Source: QHXQ01 sp036389375
GTDB taxonomy: Bacteria; Acidobacteriota; Blastocatellia; Pyrinomonadales; Pyrinomonadaceae
Reading direction: 5' to 3'
DNA: 63,940 nt
Assembly: GCA_036389375.1 (NCBI GenBank)
Contig: DASVQA010000184.1
Coordinates: 1 to 63,940, forward strand
Made by a program: the position numbers and the translations under genes. Within the stretch, counting starts at the first letter, position 1; each line of letters starts with the position of its first letter. The notes under the pieces are model-generated. The model ran no database searches. It saw nothing but the letters and a program-made list of their open reading frames with translations, and had not been told where the DNA came from. Below, one piece after another: positions 18,000 through 26,692 of this stretch.

Positions 18000-18300
18000 G
18001 TTCATCATTTTCTTTGAGCATCGTCACTTCACCGTCAACCACGCGCGCAAGGTACGCACCATCGCGCATGAGCCACGCGACGCGATGCCCTTTTTTGACG
18101 AGCGCGGCCCACTCGCTCGTCTTCTTTGGATTCTGTTCGACGAGCACGGCGTCAGCGCCCAAATCGACGTAGCGCAGACCTGAGCGCGCGAACTTCTTCA
18201 CGCCGCGCCCGCCGCCGTACAGTTTCTCGAACGCCACGAGAATGCGCCCCGGCGTCAACTCGCCGCCGGCCGCGTCAGCATCTTTGTCCTGTGTAGTCAT
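17995..18300 (-). CDS. Hypothetical protein, 101 aa
   Basis: A small soluble protein: an acidic N-terminus (TTQDKDADAAGGELTPGRIL), then FARSGLRYVDLGADAVLVEQN and a C-terminal stretch RVAWLMRDGAYLARVVDGEV. No motif is recognised. It starts 6 bp downstream of the response-regulator gene on the same strand, so the two are probably cotranscribed, which hints at a signalling connection but no more. Its stop codon lies within the right arm of the hairpin shared with the ABC permease gene. Confidence 0.62.
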   Translation of the reverse strand: MTTQDKDADAAGGELTPGRILVAFEKLYGGGRGVKKFARSGLRYVDLGADAVLVEQNPKKTSEWAALVKKGHRVAWLMRDGAYLARVVDGEVTMLKENDER

Positions 18301-18306
18301 GCCGGG

Positions 18307-18708
18307 TTAGATGCAGGCCGGCGTAACGCCGTCATCGTGCGCGGCGAGGATGCGTGTGACGAGGGCGAGTAGCTCTTTGGCGCGATAAGGCTTGGTGATG
18401 TAGGCGTCGAAGCCGGCGGCGAGCGCCTTCTGCCGATCTTCTTCGGCGGCCAGCGCGGTGACGGCGACACAGGGCAGGCGGCGCGTGCGTTCCTCGGCCC
18501 GCAGCACGCGCACGACGCCCCAGCCATCAAGGCGCGGCATAGAGAGATCGATAAGCGCCAGCGCGAACGGCTCAGCCTGCGCCGCCGCAACGCATTCGTC
18601 GCCGTTGCGTGTCTCGCGCACATCATAGCCGGCATCGGCCAGCATGAGCCGGAGCAACTCGCGGTTGTCGTCGTGATCGTCGGCGATGAGAATCTGCGCA
18701 GAGGGCAT
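18307..18708 (-). CDS. Single-domain response regulator (CheY-like receiver)
   Basis: A 133-residue stand-alone receiver domain. It has the acidic pair in ILIADDHDDNRELLRLML, the phosphorylatable Asp in ALALIDLSMPRLDGWGV, the switch Thr in VAVTALA and the conserved Lys in YITKPYRAKEL. There is no output domain, so it should act by protein-protein contact or as a phosphorelay intermediate. No histidine kinase is nearby; the only neighbour in the same direction is the 101-residue gene downstream. Confidence 0.92.
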   Translation of the reverse strand: MPSAQILIADDHDDNRELLRLMLADAGYDVRETRNGDECVAAAQAEPFALALIDLSMPRLDGWGVVRVLRAEERTRRLPCVAVTALAAEEDRQKALAAGFDAYITKPYRAKELLALVTRILAAHDDGVTPACI

Positions 18709-18973
18709 GATCAGTCGGGTAATAATGAACCGTTGTCGCCGTCAGGCAGCCGGGCGCGACGGACAGCACAGGCAGATGCGCGCCGTTATAGCCCAGTGCC
18801 GCGCGGGGTGTCAAACAGCGACAGGGCGTGTGCCGCGTCCGCTTTTTAAGCCGACGCTGGCGGGCCGGTCAATCTTTTTGTGACGTTAGCCGGGCGGGCA
18901 CGCTGCCAGGGCCGGCGGCCCGCGCGTGAGGCGTGCGTGGGCCGGCCCCGGCCTGTTGATAGTTAATGTGCGT

Positions 18974-19471
18974 CTATTTCTTGCGGGTGACTTTGACGCG
19001 CATCATGCCGCCGCCTTCGTCGTCCGCACCGTCTGCGCTTGCGTCGCGCTTCGTGATGACGACGCCCTCGTCCGTCCCGGTCAGCAGCAGTTCCATGTCG
19101 AAGGCTTTCGGCTCAACCTGCGCGTCGGGCGGCGCGGGCGGCTTGACCTTGAAGGTCATGGACGAACCCGTTAGTTTCGGTTCGAGCAACTCGACTTCGA
19201 CCTGCCCGTCCACTTTCGCGCCGTCGCCTCTATCAACGATCCGGTAGAAGATGGCCGTGCCCGTCAGCTTCTCGCCTGCGTGCTTGACGTGCAGCGTGAT
19301 GGCGGGCGCGCCGTGATATGTCCCTTCCCAAGTGCCGACGATGGCGGCGGGTTGCGCGGCGGGCGCGGCGGTCTTGGCTTGCGGCGCGGGCGTCTGCGCA
19401 TGTGCGTTGGCGATCAAGAGCAACAGCGCAAACAGAGCGGGGCGCGGGGCGCGCGGTTGTTTGATGTTCAT
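18974..19471 (-). CDS. Hypothetical secreted protein, 165 aa
   Basis: It has a clear signal peptide (APRPALFALLLLIANAHAQ) followed by an Ala/Pro-rich spacer and a beta-rich domain starting IVGTWEGTYHGAPAITLHV and containing KLTGTAIFYRI and GSSMTFKVKPPAPP. The GTWEG...ITL...LTGT pattern resembles small lipocalin-like or eight-stranded barrel domains common in Acidobacteria, but I cannot name a family. The C-terminus is acidic, then ends in VKVTRKK. It stands alone between the response regulator and the methyltransferase. Probably periplasmic or extracellular. Confidence 0.7.
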   Translation of the reverse strand: MNIKQPRAPRPALFALLLLIANAHAQTPAPQAKTAAPAAQPAAIVGTWEGTYHGAPAITLHVKHAGEKLTGTAIFYRIVDRGDGAKVDGQVEVELLEPKLTGSSMTFKVKPPAPPDAQVEPKAFDMELLLTGTDEGVVITKRDASADGADDEGGGMMRVKVTRKK

Positions 19472-19585
19472 CGGTTGTTCCTTTCAGAAGCACGAGCTTT
19501 GGCGTTCTTTGCGCCGTAGATAAGGCATAACACGTGGGGGCATGGCTTTAGACAAGCTCAGGCGGTGAAAAGTTCCCGCGCGCGT

Positions 19586-20131
19586 TTACTTGAGTACCTC
19601 GAACTCGAAATAGATCGTCTTGCCGCGAATGACGTAGCAGAGATATTGCTCCCAGAAGCGACGGATGAAGCGCAGCGCCGGGTAGCGGTTGCAACTGTTG
19701 ACGAGCAGTTCGATGCCGAGCAAGCGCCAGAGTTTGAGCATGGTGACGCGGATGAGGCGCGGGCGCAGGCGCACGTCGCTGTAGAAGTCGAAATCGGGGC
19801 GCTGTCCTGTGAAGTAAGCGAAGGACTCGGTGGTGAGGTGGTGCTTGTGCGTCGGGTCTGTATAGGAGGCGATGTCGGAGTAGTGCGGCGTGTCGAGCCG
19901 GATGATTGCGCCGGGCCGCGCGATGCGGTGCAGTTCCGCGACGACGGCCAGCACGTCCTCCAGATGTTCGATCACCTGATTACCGACGATCAGATCAAAT
20001 TCGTTGGCGGGAAACGGGTAGGGCACGCGGTCGAGGTCGTGGATCACGTCCGCCTCTGTGCGCGGGTTGCTGTCGAGGCCGATTGCGCCGGGCGTCTTGT
20101 GTTTGCCGCAGCCGATGTCGAGAATCTTCAT
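19586..20131 (-). CDS. SAM-dependent class I methyltransferase
   Basis: A 181-residue methyltransferase of the UbiE/type-11 class. Motif I is MKILDIGCGKHKTPGAIGLD at the very N-terminus; EFDLIVGNQVIEHLED is the motif with the catalytic-site Asn/Glu-His, and LHRIARPGAIIRLDTPHY is the post-motif strand. A start at 20131 is chosen because motif I begins there; the frame upstream to 20218 looks like chance. The domain is short (about 180 residues) but complete for the minimal Rossmann core. The substrate is unknown; no biosynthetic neighbours are present. Confidence 0.82.
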   Translation of the reverse strand: MKILDIGCGKHKTPGAIGLDSNPRTEADVIHDLDRVPYPFPANEFDLIVGNQVIEHLEDVLAVVAELHRIARPGAIIRLDTPHYSDIASYTDPTHKHHLTTESFAYFTGQRPDFDFYSDVRLRPRLIRVTMLKLWRLLGIELLVNSCNRYPALRFIRRFWEQYLCYVIRGKTIYFEFEVLK

Positions 20132-20370
20132 GGGTGAAACTTTAGCGGCGCGATGCTCATCTACCTTAGCGCGCGCCCGAGGTTGCGGCAGTGTAACCGT
20201 CGCTTGGGGCGGGCACAAGCCGCACGCCCTGCGCGCCCGGATAAGTAGCTGTCAGGCCGTCGCCAGACGGCGGCCGGCTTAATTTCGCGGGCATAAAATT
20301 TTCGGAACTCGTAAACCGGGCGCGGCGTGCAAACGGCGGAGCATCTCTACTCTTTTGGAGGAATCGTTTT

Positions 20371-21471
20371 ATGAACAGGACATCTCTCTTCTGCGCCGTG
20401 TGCCTGCTGCTCGCGGCGGCGGGGCTGGCGACGGCGCAGCCGGCCACGACACAGGAACGCGGCACAGGGCGCGTAATTACGACCACGCTCTTTGGCGGCG
20501 GCAACTTTCTCGGCGTCACTACTGAGAACGTGACGAAGGAGACGATGGGGCGCTACGGTCTTGCGGGCGAGCCGCGCGGCGTCGCCATCACGAGCGTGGC
20601 TGAAGGCAGCCCGGCCGCCAAAGCCGGCTTGCAGAAGGGCGACGTGCTGCTGCGCTTCGACGGCGAGACAGTCTCAAGCGTGCAGAAGCTACAGCGGCTC
20701 ATCAGCGAAGCCGCGCCGGAGCATGCCACGCGGCTCGTCATTAGCCGCAACGGCGCGGAGCAGGAAGTCTCTGCCACGCTCGGCCGCCGCGAAGAGTTCC
20801 CGCGCCTCGAAGGCTTCACGGTGCGCCCCGGCGAAGATTTCAAACTCTACGGCGACAGGTTGAAGAATTTCGGCGAAGGCTGGCCGGAGCGCAGCGAGAA
20901 CTGGCAGCAGCACATGGACGAGTTGCGCCAGCACCTTGAGAAACTGCCGCAGGGCAGCAACTCCTTCGTCCTGCTCGGCGCAAGCCGCCGCATCGGCATT
21001 ACCACCACGCCGCTCACCGCGCAGTTGGCCGACTTCTTCGGCGTCAACGGGCAGAGCGGCGTGCTCATCACAGCGGTCGCGGAGAACAGTCCGGCGGCCA
21101 AGGCCGGCTTGAAAGCGGGCGACGTGATCACGGAAGTTGACGGCGAGCGCGTCAGTTCAAGCAGCGATCTGGTGCGCGCGCTGGGGCGGCGCAACGAGGG
21201 CGACGTGACGCTGGGGCTTACGCGCGACCGCAAGTCGCGCACCGTCAAGGTCACGCCCGAACGCGGGCCGCAGCCCTCGACCTTTGTCATGCCCGAAGTG
21301 CCGTCGGTCGCGTTCGCGCTGCCGCGCATAAGTATGCCGCGCATCAACCTGCGCGTGCCGCGCGTCGTCACCACCCCGCGCATCGTAGGTGCGCCGCGCA
21401 TCATTGCTACGCCGCGCCTGCGTGCCACACCGCTCGGCGCGACGACGTTGCGCCGCGCCGTCATACTTTAG
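20371..21471 (+). CDS. Secreted protein with two PDZ domains
   Basis: A 366-residue protein with a signal peptide (LFCAVCLLLAAAGLATAQP) and a strong ribosome binding site (TTTTGGAGGAATC) before the ATG. Two PDZ domains are visible: residues about 45-140 (FLGVTTENVTKETM, VAITSVAEGSPAAKAGLQKG, DVLLRFDGETV) and about 205-300 (RRIGITTTPLTAQLADFFGV, VLITAVAENSPAAKAGLKAG, DVITEVDGERV). There is no protease domain, unlike DegP/HtrA, so it is a PDZ-only adaptor or binding protein. The last 60 residues are a Pro/Arg-rich low-complexity tail with repeated RxxxPRI units. A perfect 15-bp terminator follows. Confidence 0.88.
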   Translation: MNRTSLFCAVCLLLAAAGLATAQPATTQERGTGRVITTTLFGGGNFLGVTTENVTKETMGRYGLAGEPRGVAITSVAEGSPAAKAGLQKGDVLLRFDGETVSSVQKLQRLISEAAPEHATRLVISRNGAEQEVSATLGRREEFPRLEGFTVRPGEDFKLYGDRLKNFGEGWPERSENWQQHMDELRQHLEKLPQGSNSFVLLGASRRIGITTTPLTAQLADFFGVNGQSGVLITAVAENSPAAKAGLKAGDVITEVDGERVSSSSDLVRALGRRNEGDVTLGLTRDRKSRTVKVTPERGPQPSTFVMPEVPSVAFALPRISMPRINLRVPRVVTTPRIVGAPRIIATPRLRATPLGATTLRRAVIL

Positions 21472-21487
21472 ATCAGAATAGACAGGC

Positions 21488-21525
21488 AAGGGGCGCGGGC
21501 GATGGATGAGTCGCCCGCGCCCCTT
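21488..21525. terminator. Rho-independent-type terminator
   Basis: A 15-bp perfect stem (21488-21502 with 21511-21525) with an 8-base loop, directly after the PDZ gene and before the convergent secreted-protein gene. Very GC-rich; the left arm begins AAGGGGCG. Confidence 0.75.
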
Positions 21526-21552
21526 CACGCGCTTTGGTCTCTAATTCGCCGT

Positions 21553-23499
21553 TCACATGGGCGGCGCTGGTGGTTGCTGTAAGCGGCTCTTGGCGGCCAC
21601 CGCGTCCTTGTAAGCGCCGTTGGGCACGTCGCCGAGTTGGATCGCGGCGTCGAACTCTTTCAGCGCTTCGTCCGGCCGGTCGAGGAAGGCAAGGATGCGC
21701 CCCATCGCCGTGTGTGCGCGCGAGGCGAGCGCGCGGTCGGACTCTACTTCGAGCGCCGCGTGTTCGATGGCGAAGCGGTAGTTGGCGAGCGCGCGCCCAA
21801 GCCGGTCGGCGCGCAGGTCTTCGTCAAACGTGTCCTGCGCCGCGCTCGACGCCACCTGCGCGAGCGCGAAGAAGATGCGCGGCTCGCCCTGATACTCCTG
21901 CATCAGCCCCTTCAGTCGCGTCTCCGCTTCGTCATACTTCTTCAGCCGCACAAGCTCGTTCGCATCGCCCAGATTCTTAACCAAGAGTGTGCGCCGCGCC
22001 ACCGCCTGCTCGTCCTCTTCGCTTGCGCTGGCCGCTGTGTTTACCGGCGCACGTTTGCGCGCTTCGAGGGCGCGGGCGCGGGCGGCGGCCGATTCCGTGA
22101 GCCGCGTCTTTTCGCGCGCCACGTCGAAGCGCGCCAGCATGTCGGCAAACAGATCGCTGATGTCGAAGCCCGCCACGTCCTGCTCGCGCAACTGCTCGGC
22201 GAAGTAGAAGGCGAGCACCGCGCCGCGCTCGTAGGCGTCGGCGAGTTGCGCGGTCTGCTCGTCCGTGATGGCGGCGCGCGTCGCCTGTAAGTCCGCTGTG
22301 ATGCGCGCGCGCTCGGCCGCTTGCGCTTGCGCGAGCCGCGCGGTCGCCTCCTGCGTCAGTGCTTGCTGGCGCGCGGACGCGGACATCTGCGCGTCCGTCG
22401 CCGCCACGAGCGAGCGCGCAACGGCCGTAAACACGTCCATCTCGCCGCGTTCTTCCGCCGCCAGTGAATCAACAGCTTTCTCCGTCTCAGTCTGCCCGCC
22501 GGTCGGCGTCGCGTTCCTCGTCTGCTCGCCGGGTTTCAAACTATTGAGCAGCGTGCGCAGGTCTGCGCGGCGCGCGGCGATGGCGCGATTGTTGCGCAGA
22601 ACGAGCGGGTCAATCAGGAATTGCAGGTAGGCGCGGCGCACCTCGGCCGAGCGCGGGTCGGCATTGAAGGGCACGACCAGAAAATAGTCGTCGCCGACGA
22701 TGCGCAGGTTGAACGCGCCGGGCGCGGCCAGCAGGTCGGGCACGACGACGAAGCGGCGTTCGCGCTCGCGCGTCGTGAAGCGTTGCTGCGCACCCTGCTT
22801 CTTTTTGTTCGCGGCCGGGTCGTCAACCGCGACGCGTTCGACGATGCTCAGGACGGGGCGCATGTGCAGGAAACCGAGCGCGGCGCGGATCGTCTCGGCG
22901 ACGGGGCGGCGCAGTTGGTCGCCCGCCGCCTGATAGTCTCTGAAGTAAGCGGGCATGCGCGCCTCCAAGCCGGACGCGCGGTAGAACTCGCGCACGAGCG
23001 GCGCGAAGTCGAGCACTTCGAGTACGCCCTGCGAGAGATCGTCTGTGCGCGCGGGCGCTTCGAGTTCGGGCGGCGGCCCGAGCGCAAGGGCGAGCGAGAG
23101 ATAACGTGCCGCCTGCTCGGCGGCCGTGCGCTTGCCCGGCAGCTTGTTCAACTCGTAGAAGCGCGCCAGACGGCGACGTAAATCCGAGTCGAGATTCGCC
23201 TGATCTCTGCGCAACTGCGCGCGGAAGACGTTCGGCGCGCGCCCCGGCGTCGGTTCGAACCCGGCGGCATCGAGCGCTGCCATCACAATGATGAGACGTT
23301 GATCGGCCGCGAACTGCACGCCGTACTCGGACAGGTCAATCGTGCTCGCGCGTTGCGGCGTGGGCGTGGGCGAAGTGGGCGCGCTCGGCGGCGTCGTCTG
23401 CATGGGCGCGGCCGGCTGTTGCTGGCCTTGCGCCTGCGCCGCGAACGGCGCGTGCCAAAGGACGAGCGCGGCGGCGATCATCAAAAAAAGCTTCTTCAT
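21553..23499 (-). CDS. Secreted protein of unknown function with C-terminal TPR-like region
   Basis: A 648-residue protein with a signal peptide (MKKLFLMIAAALVLWHAPFA) and a Pro/Gln/Thr-rich linker before the body. The N-terminal half (STIDLSEYGVQFAADQRLII ... LARFYELNKLPGKRTAAEQA) has no family I recognise. A helical, Ala/Arg/Gln-rich region follows, and the last 150 or so residues have TPR-like helical pairs (ETRLKGLMQEYQGEPRIFFA, AHTAMGRILAFLDRPDEALK, EFDAAIQLGD). It is convergent with the PDZ gene. Likely periplasmic; probably a conserved protein of this phylum. Confidence 0.78.
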   Translation of the reverse strand: MKKLFLMIAAALVLWHAPFAAQAQGQQQPAAPMQTTPPSAPTSPTPTPQRASTIDLSEYGVQFAADQRLIIVMAALDAAGFEPTPGRAPNVFRAQLRRDQANLDSDLRRRLARFYELNKLPGKRTAAEQAARYLSLALALGPPPELEAPARTDDLSQGVLEVLDFAPLVREFYRASGLEARMPAYFRDYQAAGDQLRRPVAETIRAALGFLHMRPVLSIVERVAVDDPAANKKKQGAQQRFTTRERERRFVVVPDLLAAPGAFNLRIVGDDYFLVVPFNADPRSAEVRRAYLQFLIDPLVLRNNRAIAARRADLRTLLNSLKPGEQTRNATPTGGQTETEKAVDSLAAEERGEMDVFTAVARSLVAATDAQMSASARQQALTQEATARLAQAQAAERARITADLQATRAAITDEQTAQLADAYERGAVLAFYFAEQLREQDVAGFDISDLFADMLARFDVAREKTRLTESAAARARALEARKRAPVNTAASASEEDEQAVARRTLLVKNLGDANELVRLKKYDEAETRLKGLMQEYQGEPRIFFALAQVASSAAQDTFDEDLRADRLGRALANYRFAIEHAALEVESDRALASRAHTAMGRILAFLDRPDEALKEFDAAIQLGDVPNGAYKDAVAAKSRLQQPPAPPM

Positions 23500-23622
23500 A
23501 AACGGGATTGAATCTGTGTGTCGTTAGTTGCGCGCTCTTTTTGCGGTCTTGGGGAGCCGGGCACAAACAGGCGCGCAGGAGGAAGGATGAGCGCAGGCGC
23601 GGGTCGCGTTGTCCGGCGCGCG

Positions 23623-24108
23623 CTAACTCTTCTCTGCCTCGCGCCGTGCTCTGAGTCTCCGGGCTGCGCGCAGCAGTTGCAAGGTTACAGGATAGGCGAC
23701 GAGCGAACAAACGACGGAGAGGGCCAGCCCGCCGACGGTAAACGGCAACAAGATGTCCCAACTGTGCCGGAACAACTCCTGCCAGTAAGCGCCCGTCAGC
23801 AGGTGCGGCTCTTTGAGCAGTTCCAACCCGGCGCGCGGCAACTGCATGGAGCGGCCCATGAGCCGCGCACCGAGGCCGTAGGAGGCAAAGGTAATGGGCA
23901 CGAGTGTCAGGAACGGGTTGTTGAGAAAAGTGCCCGTGTAGATGGCCAGTTTATTGAAGCGGAAGAGGAACGCGATGAGCGTGGCGAGGATGGTGTGCAG
24001 GCCGAGGAAGGGCGAGAAGGCAATGAAGACGCCCACCGCAAAAGCAAGCGCCGTCCGCTCGGGCGGATCATCCAGCGCGAGCAGACGGCGGAACGCAGCG
24101 CGAAACAT
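23623..24108 (-). CDS. DUF2062 domain membrane protein
   Basis: A 161-residue protein with the DUF2062 pattern: ALAFAVGVFIAFSPFLGLHT, FRFNKLAIYTGTFLNNPFLT and VPITFASYGLGARLMG near the N-terminus, and a hydrophobic C-terminal helix (ILLPFTVGGLALSVVCSLVA). DUF2062 proteins are small inner-membrane proteins of unknown role. The ATG at 24108 matches the family start (MFRAAFRRLLAL); the longer frame reaching 24186 runs into a heptad-repeat tract. It follows the STAS gene on the same strand. Confidence 0.82.
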   Translation of the reverse strand: MFRAAFRRLLALDDPPERTALAFAVGVFIAFSPFLGLHTILATLIAFLFRFNKLAIYTGTFLNNPFLTLVPITFASYGLGARLMGRSMQLPRAGLELLKEPHLLTGAYWQELFRHSWDILLPFTVGGLALSVVCSLVAYPVTLQLLRAARRLRARREAEKS

Positions 24109-24116
24109 AGTAAAGC

Positions 24117-24194
24117 AGTGACGAGTGCCAGGTGACCAGTGACCAGCAGCGGACAAGTGCTTAACTCGCCACTCGGCACTCGTCACTTGTCACT
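24117..24194. repeat. Heptad repeat tract with inverted halves
   Basis: Left half: AGTGACG, AGTGCCA, GGTGACC and AGTGACC in tandem (24117-24144). Right half: CGCCACT, CGGCACT, CGTCACT and TGTCACT (24167-24194). The two halves are complementary (13-bp perfect core, 24117-24129 with 24175-24187). It lies between the STAS gene and the DUF2062 gene and could act as a terminator or RNA-stability element. Confidence 0.65.
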
Positions 24195-24198
24195 GCTT

Positions 24199-24546
24199 TT
24201 ATTTGAAGCTGTTGAGCGCGGTGGCTTCGTCATCATACACGTCGAAGACGGTCAGCAGCTTGGTGATGGCGAGCAGGTCTTGAATCTTCTGCGTCAGGTT
24301 GACGATCTTCAGTTGCCCGCCTTCGCGGTTGATCGTCGTGAAGCTGGAGACGAGTTCACCGATGCCGCTCGAATCCACGTAGCCGACCTGCCCCAGATTC
24401 AAGAGGATTTTCTTCTTGCCCTCTTCGATCAGCCGCCGGATGGCGCTACGCAGCGAGACGCTGCCCTCGCCAATCGTGATCTTGCCAGAGAGATCGAGCA
24501 CGGTCACGTCCCCGGCCTGTCGTTCGGAAATGTTCAGTTCAGCCAT
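24199..24546 (-). CDS. STAS-domain anti-sigma factor antagonist
   Basis: A 115-residue SpoIIAA/RsbV-like protein. It has the STAS core, with VTVLDLSGKITIGEG and the phosphorylation-site loop VGYVDSSGIGELVSSF, where the first Ser of DSSGIG is the residue phosphorylated by the cognate kinase in this family. In the partner-switching model the unphosphorylated form sequesters an RsbW-type anti-sigma kinase and frees a sigma factor. The only such kinase here is encoded 130 bp upstream on the same strand, with a heptad-repeat tract between the two. No sigma factor gene is nearby. Confidence 0.92.
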   Translation of the reverse strand: MAELNISERQAGDVTVLDLSGKITIGEGSVSLRSAIRRLIEEGKKKILLNLGQVGYVDSSGIGELVSSFTTINREGGQLKIVNLTQKIQDLLAITKLLTVFDVYDDEATALNSFK

Positions 24547-24570
24547 TGTGGGAAATTCTCCTTCGGGAAA

Positions 24571-24612
24571 TAGTCAAGTAGTCGGTAGCCAGTAGCCAGT
24601 AGTCAGTAGGTG
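24571..24612. repeat. Heptad tandem repeat (GTAGCCA type)
   Basis: Six consecutive heptamers from 24571: TAGTCAA, GTAGTCG, GTAGCCA, GTAGCCA, GTAGTCA, GTAGGTG. An inverted partial copy (CTACTGACTAC) occurs at about 24668-24680, so the segment between the two Rsb-like genes can fold back. Confidence 0.7.
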
Positions 24613-24675
24613 CTCGGCGCATCGTTATTCAGCCTTCGTCAGCAGCACTCAACGTCAGCATACTTTTGCTACTGA

Positions 24676-25092
24676 CTACTTCCTTTTCGTCATCCGCACG
24701 ATCGTGCCGCCTTCCGGGTGCTGCGCCCACTCGACTTCGTCCATGAAGGAGCGCATGAAGAGAATGCCGCGCCCGTTCGTCTTCAACAGATTCTGCGGGT
24801 CGGTCGGGTCGGCCACCTGCGTCGGATCGAAACCTGTGCCCCGGTCGCGCACCGTCACGACGAGTTGCGCGCCGGAATCGGCGAACGTGATCTCGACCGG
24901 CACATTCGCGTCCTGCCTGTTGCCGTGCAGCACGGCGTTGGTGACGGCTTCGCGCACGGCCATGTCCAGCCCGTAGGCAGCCTCTTCGCTGAGACCCACG
25001 CGGCGGGCCACGTCGTCGGCGGCGGTCGCGGCTTCGGCAACCGACTCGACGCGGCTTGGCAACACCACCAGTTCTGTTGTCTCGTCCGTCAC
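24676..25092 (-). CDS. Anti-sigma regulatory factor, RsbW-like serine kinase (HATPase)
   Basis: A 138-residue GHKL ATPase of the RsbW/SpoIIAB type. The N box is AVREAVTNAVLHGN, the G1 box VRDRGTGFDP, and the G2 box LKTNGRGILFMRSFMDEV; an ordered tail EGGTIVRMTKRK ends the fold. These proteins bind a sigma factor or another target and phosphorylate a STAS antagonist. The STAS protein encoded just downstream is the obvious partner. The gene starts 283 bp from the divergent aroA, and the gap contains a long heptad tract. Confidence 0.9.
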   Translation of the reverse strand: MTDETTELVVLPSRVESVAEAATAADDVARRVGLSEEAAYGLDMAVREAVTNAVLHGNRQDANVPVEITFADSGAQLVVTVRDRGTGFDPTQVADPTDPQNLLKTNGRGILFMRSFMDEVEWAQHPEGGTIVRMTKRK

Positions 25093-25223
25093 AGTCGCAG
25101 CCCGCGTGAGTCATGCGGCGCAACTCACGCGCTTTACGGGCAGAGGCAGACGCGCTTCTGCCAATCATCAAACTCTGGAAGTTAAAGCGTGCTGGATGTA
25201 ACACGACCCTTGCGCGACTGTCA

Positions 25224-25286
25224 AGATGAAGGGCCGTTGACCAAAGGCCAAAGCTAAGTGGCGAAAGGCGAAAACAGAAGGCCGAA
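25224..25286. repeat. Nine consecutive heptamers between the anti-sigma gene and aroA
   Basis: The period is seven throughout: AGATGAA, GGGCCGT, TGACCAA, AGGCCAA, AGCTAAG, TGGCGAA, AGGCGAA, AACAGAA, GGCCGAA. Most units fit NNGNNAA. The tract is non-coding and lies about 90 bp before the aroA start. Confidence 0.7.
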
Positions 25287-25375
25287 CCGTTGCGCCGCTG
25301 CTCGCATTTAGCGCGCACTACGCCTGACTGGCGGCGGCCTTTTGCTTTGCGCTGCGCGCCTTCTATCATGGTCGC

Positions 25376-26692
25376 ATGAGAATTCAGCCCGCACGGCGCA
25401 TGCGTGGGCGGCTGCGCGTGCCCGGCGACAAGTCCATCTCGCATCGCGCGGCGCTACTGGCGGCGTTGACCTCCGGCGGGCCAGTGCGGATCGAGAATTA
25501 CGCGACGAGCGCCGACTGCGCCTCGACGCTCGCGTGCCTGCAACAACTCGGCATCGGAATCGAACAGCACGACACAACCGTTACACTCGCAGGCGCAGGC
25601 TTGCAACTGCCGCATGCGCCCGCAGCCGCGCTCGACTGTGGCAACAGCGGGACGACCTTACGCCTGCTTGCCGGTCTGCTCGCGGGCCAGTCTTTCCCGG
25701 CGACGCTCACGGGCGACGATTCGCTCCGCACCCGGCCCATGCGCCGCATCATCGAACCGCTCGCGCAGATGGGCGCACACGTCGCGGCCCAAGCCGGTCG
25801 TGCGCCGCTCACCATCAAGGGGCGTCGCCCGCTCAACGCCATCGCTTACACACCGCCCGTCGCCAGCGCACAGGTCAAGTCGTGCGTCCTGCTCGCTGGT
25901 CTCAACGCCGATGGGCGCACCAACGTCTGCGAGCACACGCCGACGCGCGATCACACCGAGCGCCTGTTGCGCTGGTTCGGTGTCGCAGTCGAGACTGAAT
26001 CTGCGACCGTTAACGGCCAATCGGCGCACGTTGTCTCGCTCGCCCCGCCCGCGCAACTCGCGGCGCGCGACTGCGCGATCCCCGGCGACATCTCGACCGC
26101 CGCGTTCTTCTTCGTCGCCGCCGCGCTGCTGCCCGCGTCCGATCTGACGGTCGCCAACGTCGGGTTGAATCCCACGCGCACGCAGATCATCGCCACGCTC
26201 AGCGCGCTCGGCGCGGACGTGCAGGTGGCAGACGTGCGCGCGCAGATGGGCGAGCCGGTCGGCGACGTGCGCGTGCGCGGCGGTCTCACGCAAGCGGCGG
26301 CTGGCGCAAACGTGCTCGACGGCCCGCTGATCGCGGCGCTCATCGATGAACTGCCGATCCTCGCCGTGCTCGGCACACAACTCGCGGGTGGGCTGACGAT
26401 CCGCGATGCCGGCGAACTGCGCGTGAAGGAGACGGATCGCATCCGGGCGATGGCGCTTAACCTGCGCGCGCTCGGCGCAGAGGTCGAAGAGTACGAGGAC
26501 GGGCTGAGCGTCCATGGCCCCGCCGCGCTCGTCGGCACGCGCCTCGACGCCTACGGCGACCACCGCATCGCCATGGCTTCGGCCGTCGCCGCGCTCATTG
26601 CCACAGGCGACTCCGAACTCGTCGGCGCAGACTGCGTCCGCATCTCCTGTCCCGAATTTTTCGCGCTGCTCGAAGCGACGCTCGAACGATGA
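25376..26692 (+). CDS. aroA: 3-phosphoshikimate 1-carboxyvinyltransferase (EPSP synthase)
   Basis: Transfers enolpyruvyl from PEP to shikimate-3-phosphate in the shikimate pathway. The 438-residue protein shows the active-site blocks GDKSISHRAALLAAL (with the Lys, Ser and Arg that bind both substrates), GNSGTTLRLLAGLLAG, PVASAQVKSCVLLAGL, GDISTAAFFFVAAALLP, DELPILAVLG, ELRVKETDRI (the Glu/Lys catalytic pair) and YGDHRIAMA. Length is normal. The stop overlaps the aroK start by 4 bases (ATGA), so they are translationally coupled. The ATG at 25376 is the first start and directly precedes the conserved N-terminus. Confidence 0.96.
   Translation: MRIQPARRMRGRLRVPGDKSISHRAALLAALTSGGPVRIENYATSADCASTLACLQQLGIGIEQHDTTVTLAGAGLQLPHAPAAALDCGNSGTTLRLLAGLLAGQSFPATLTGDDSLRTRPMRRIIEPLAQMGAHVAAQAGRAPLTIKGRRPLNAIAYTPPVASAQVKSCVLLAGLNADGRTNVCEHTPTRDHTERLLRWFGVAVETESATVNGQSAHVVSLAPPAQLAARDCAIPGDISTAAFFFVAAALLPASDLTVANVGLNPTRTQIIATLSALGADVQVADVRAQMGEPVGDVRVRGGLTQAAAGANVLDGPLIAALIDELPILAVLGTQLAGGLTIRDAGELRVKETDRIRAMALNLRALGAEVEEYEDGLSVHGPAALVGTRLDAYGDHRIAMASAVAALIATGDSELVGADCVRISCPEFFALLEATLER

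Noticed and set aside
24629..25444. 271-codon minus-strand frame spanning the anti-sigma gene and the heptad tract
   Set aside because: It overlaps the RsbW-like gene in another frame and reads through repeats; it has no domain.
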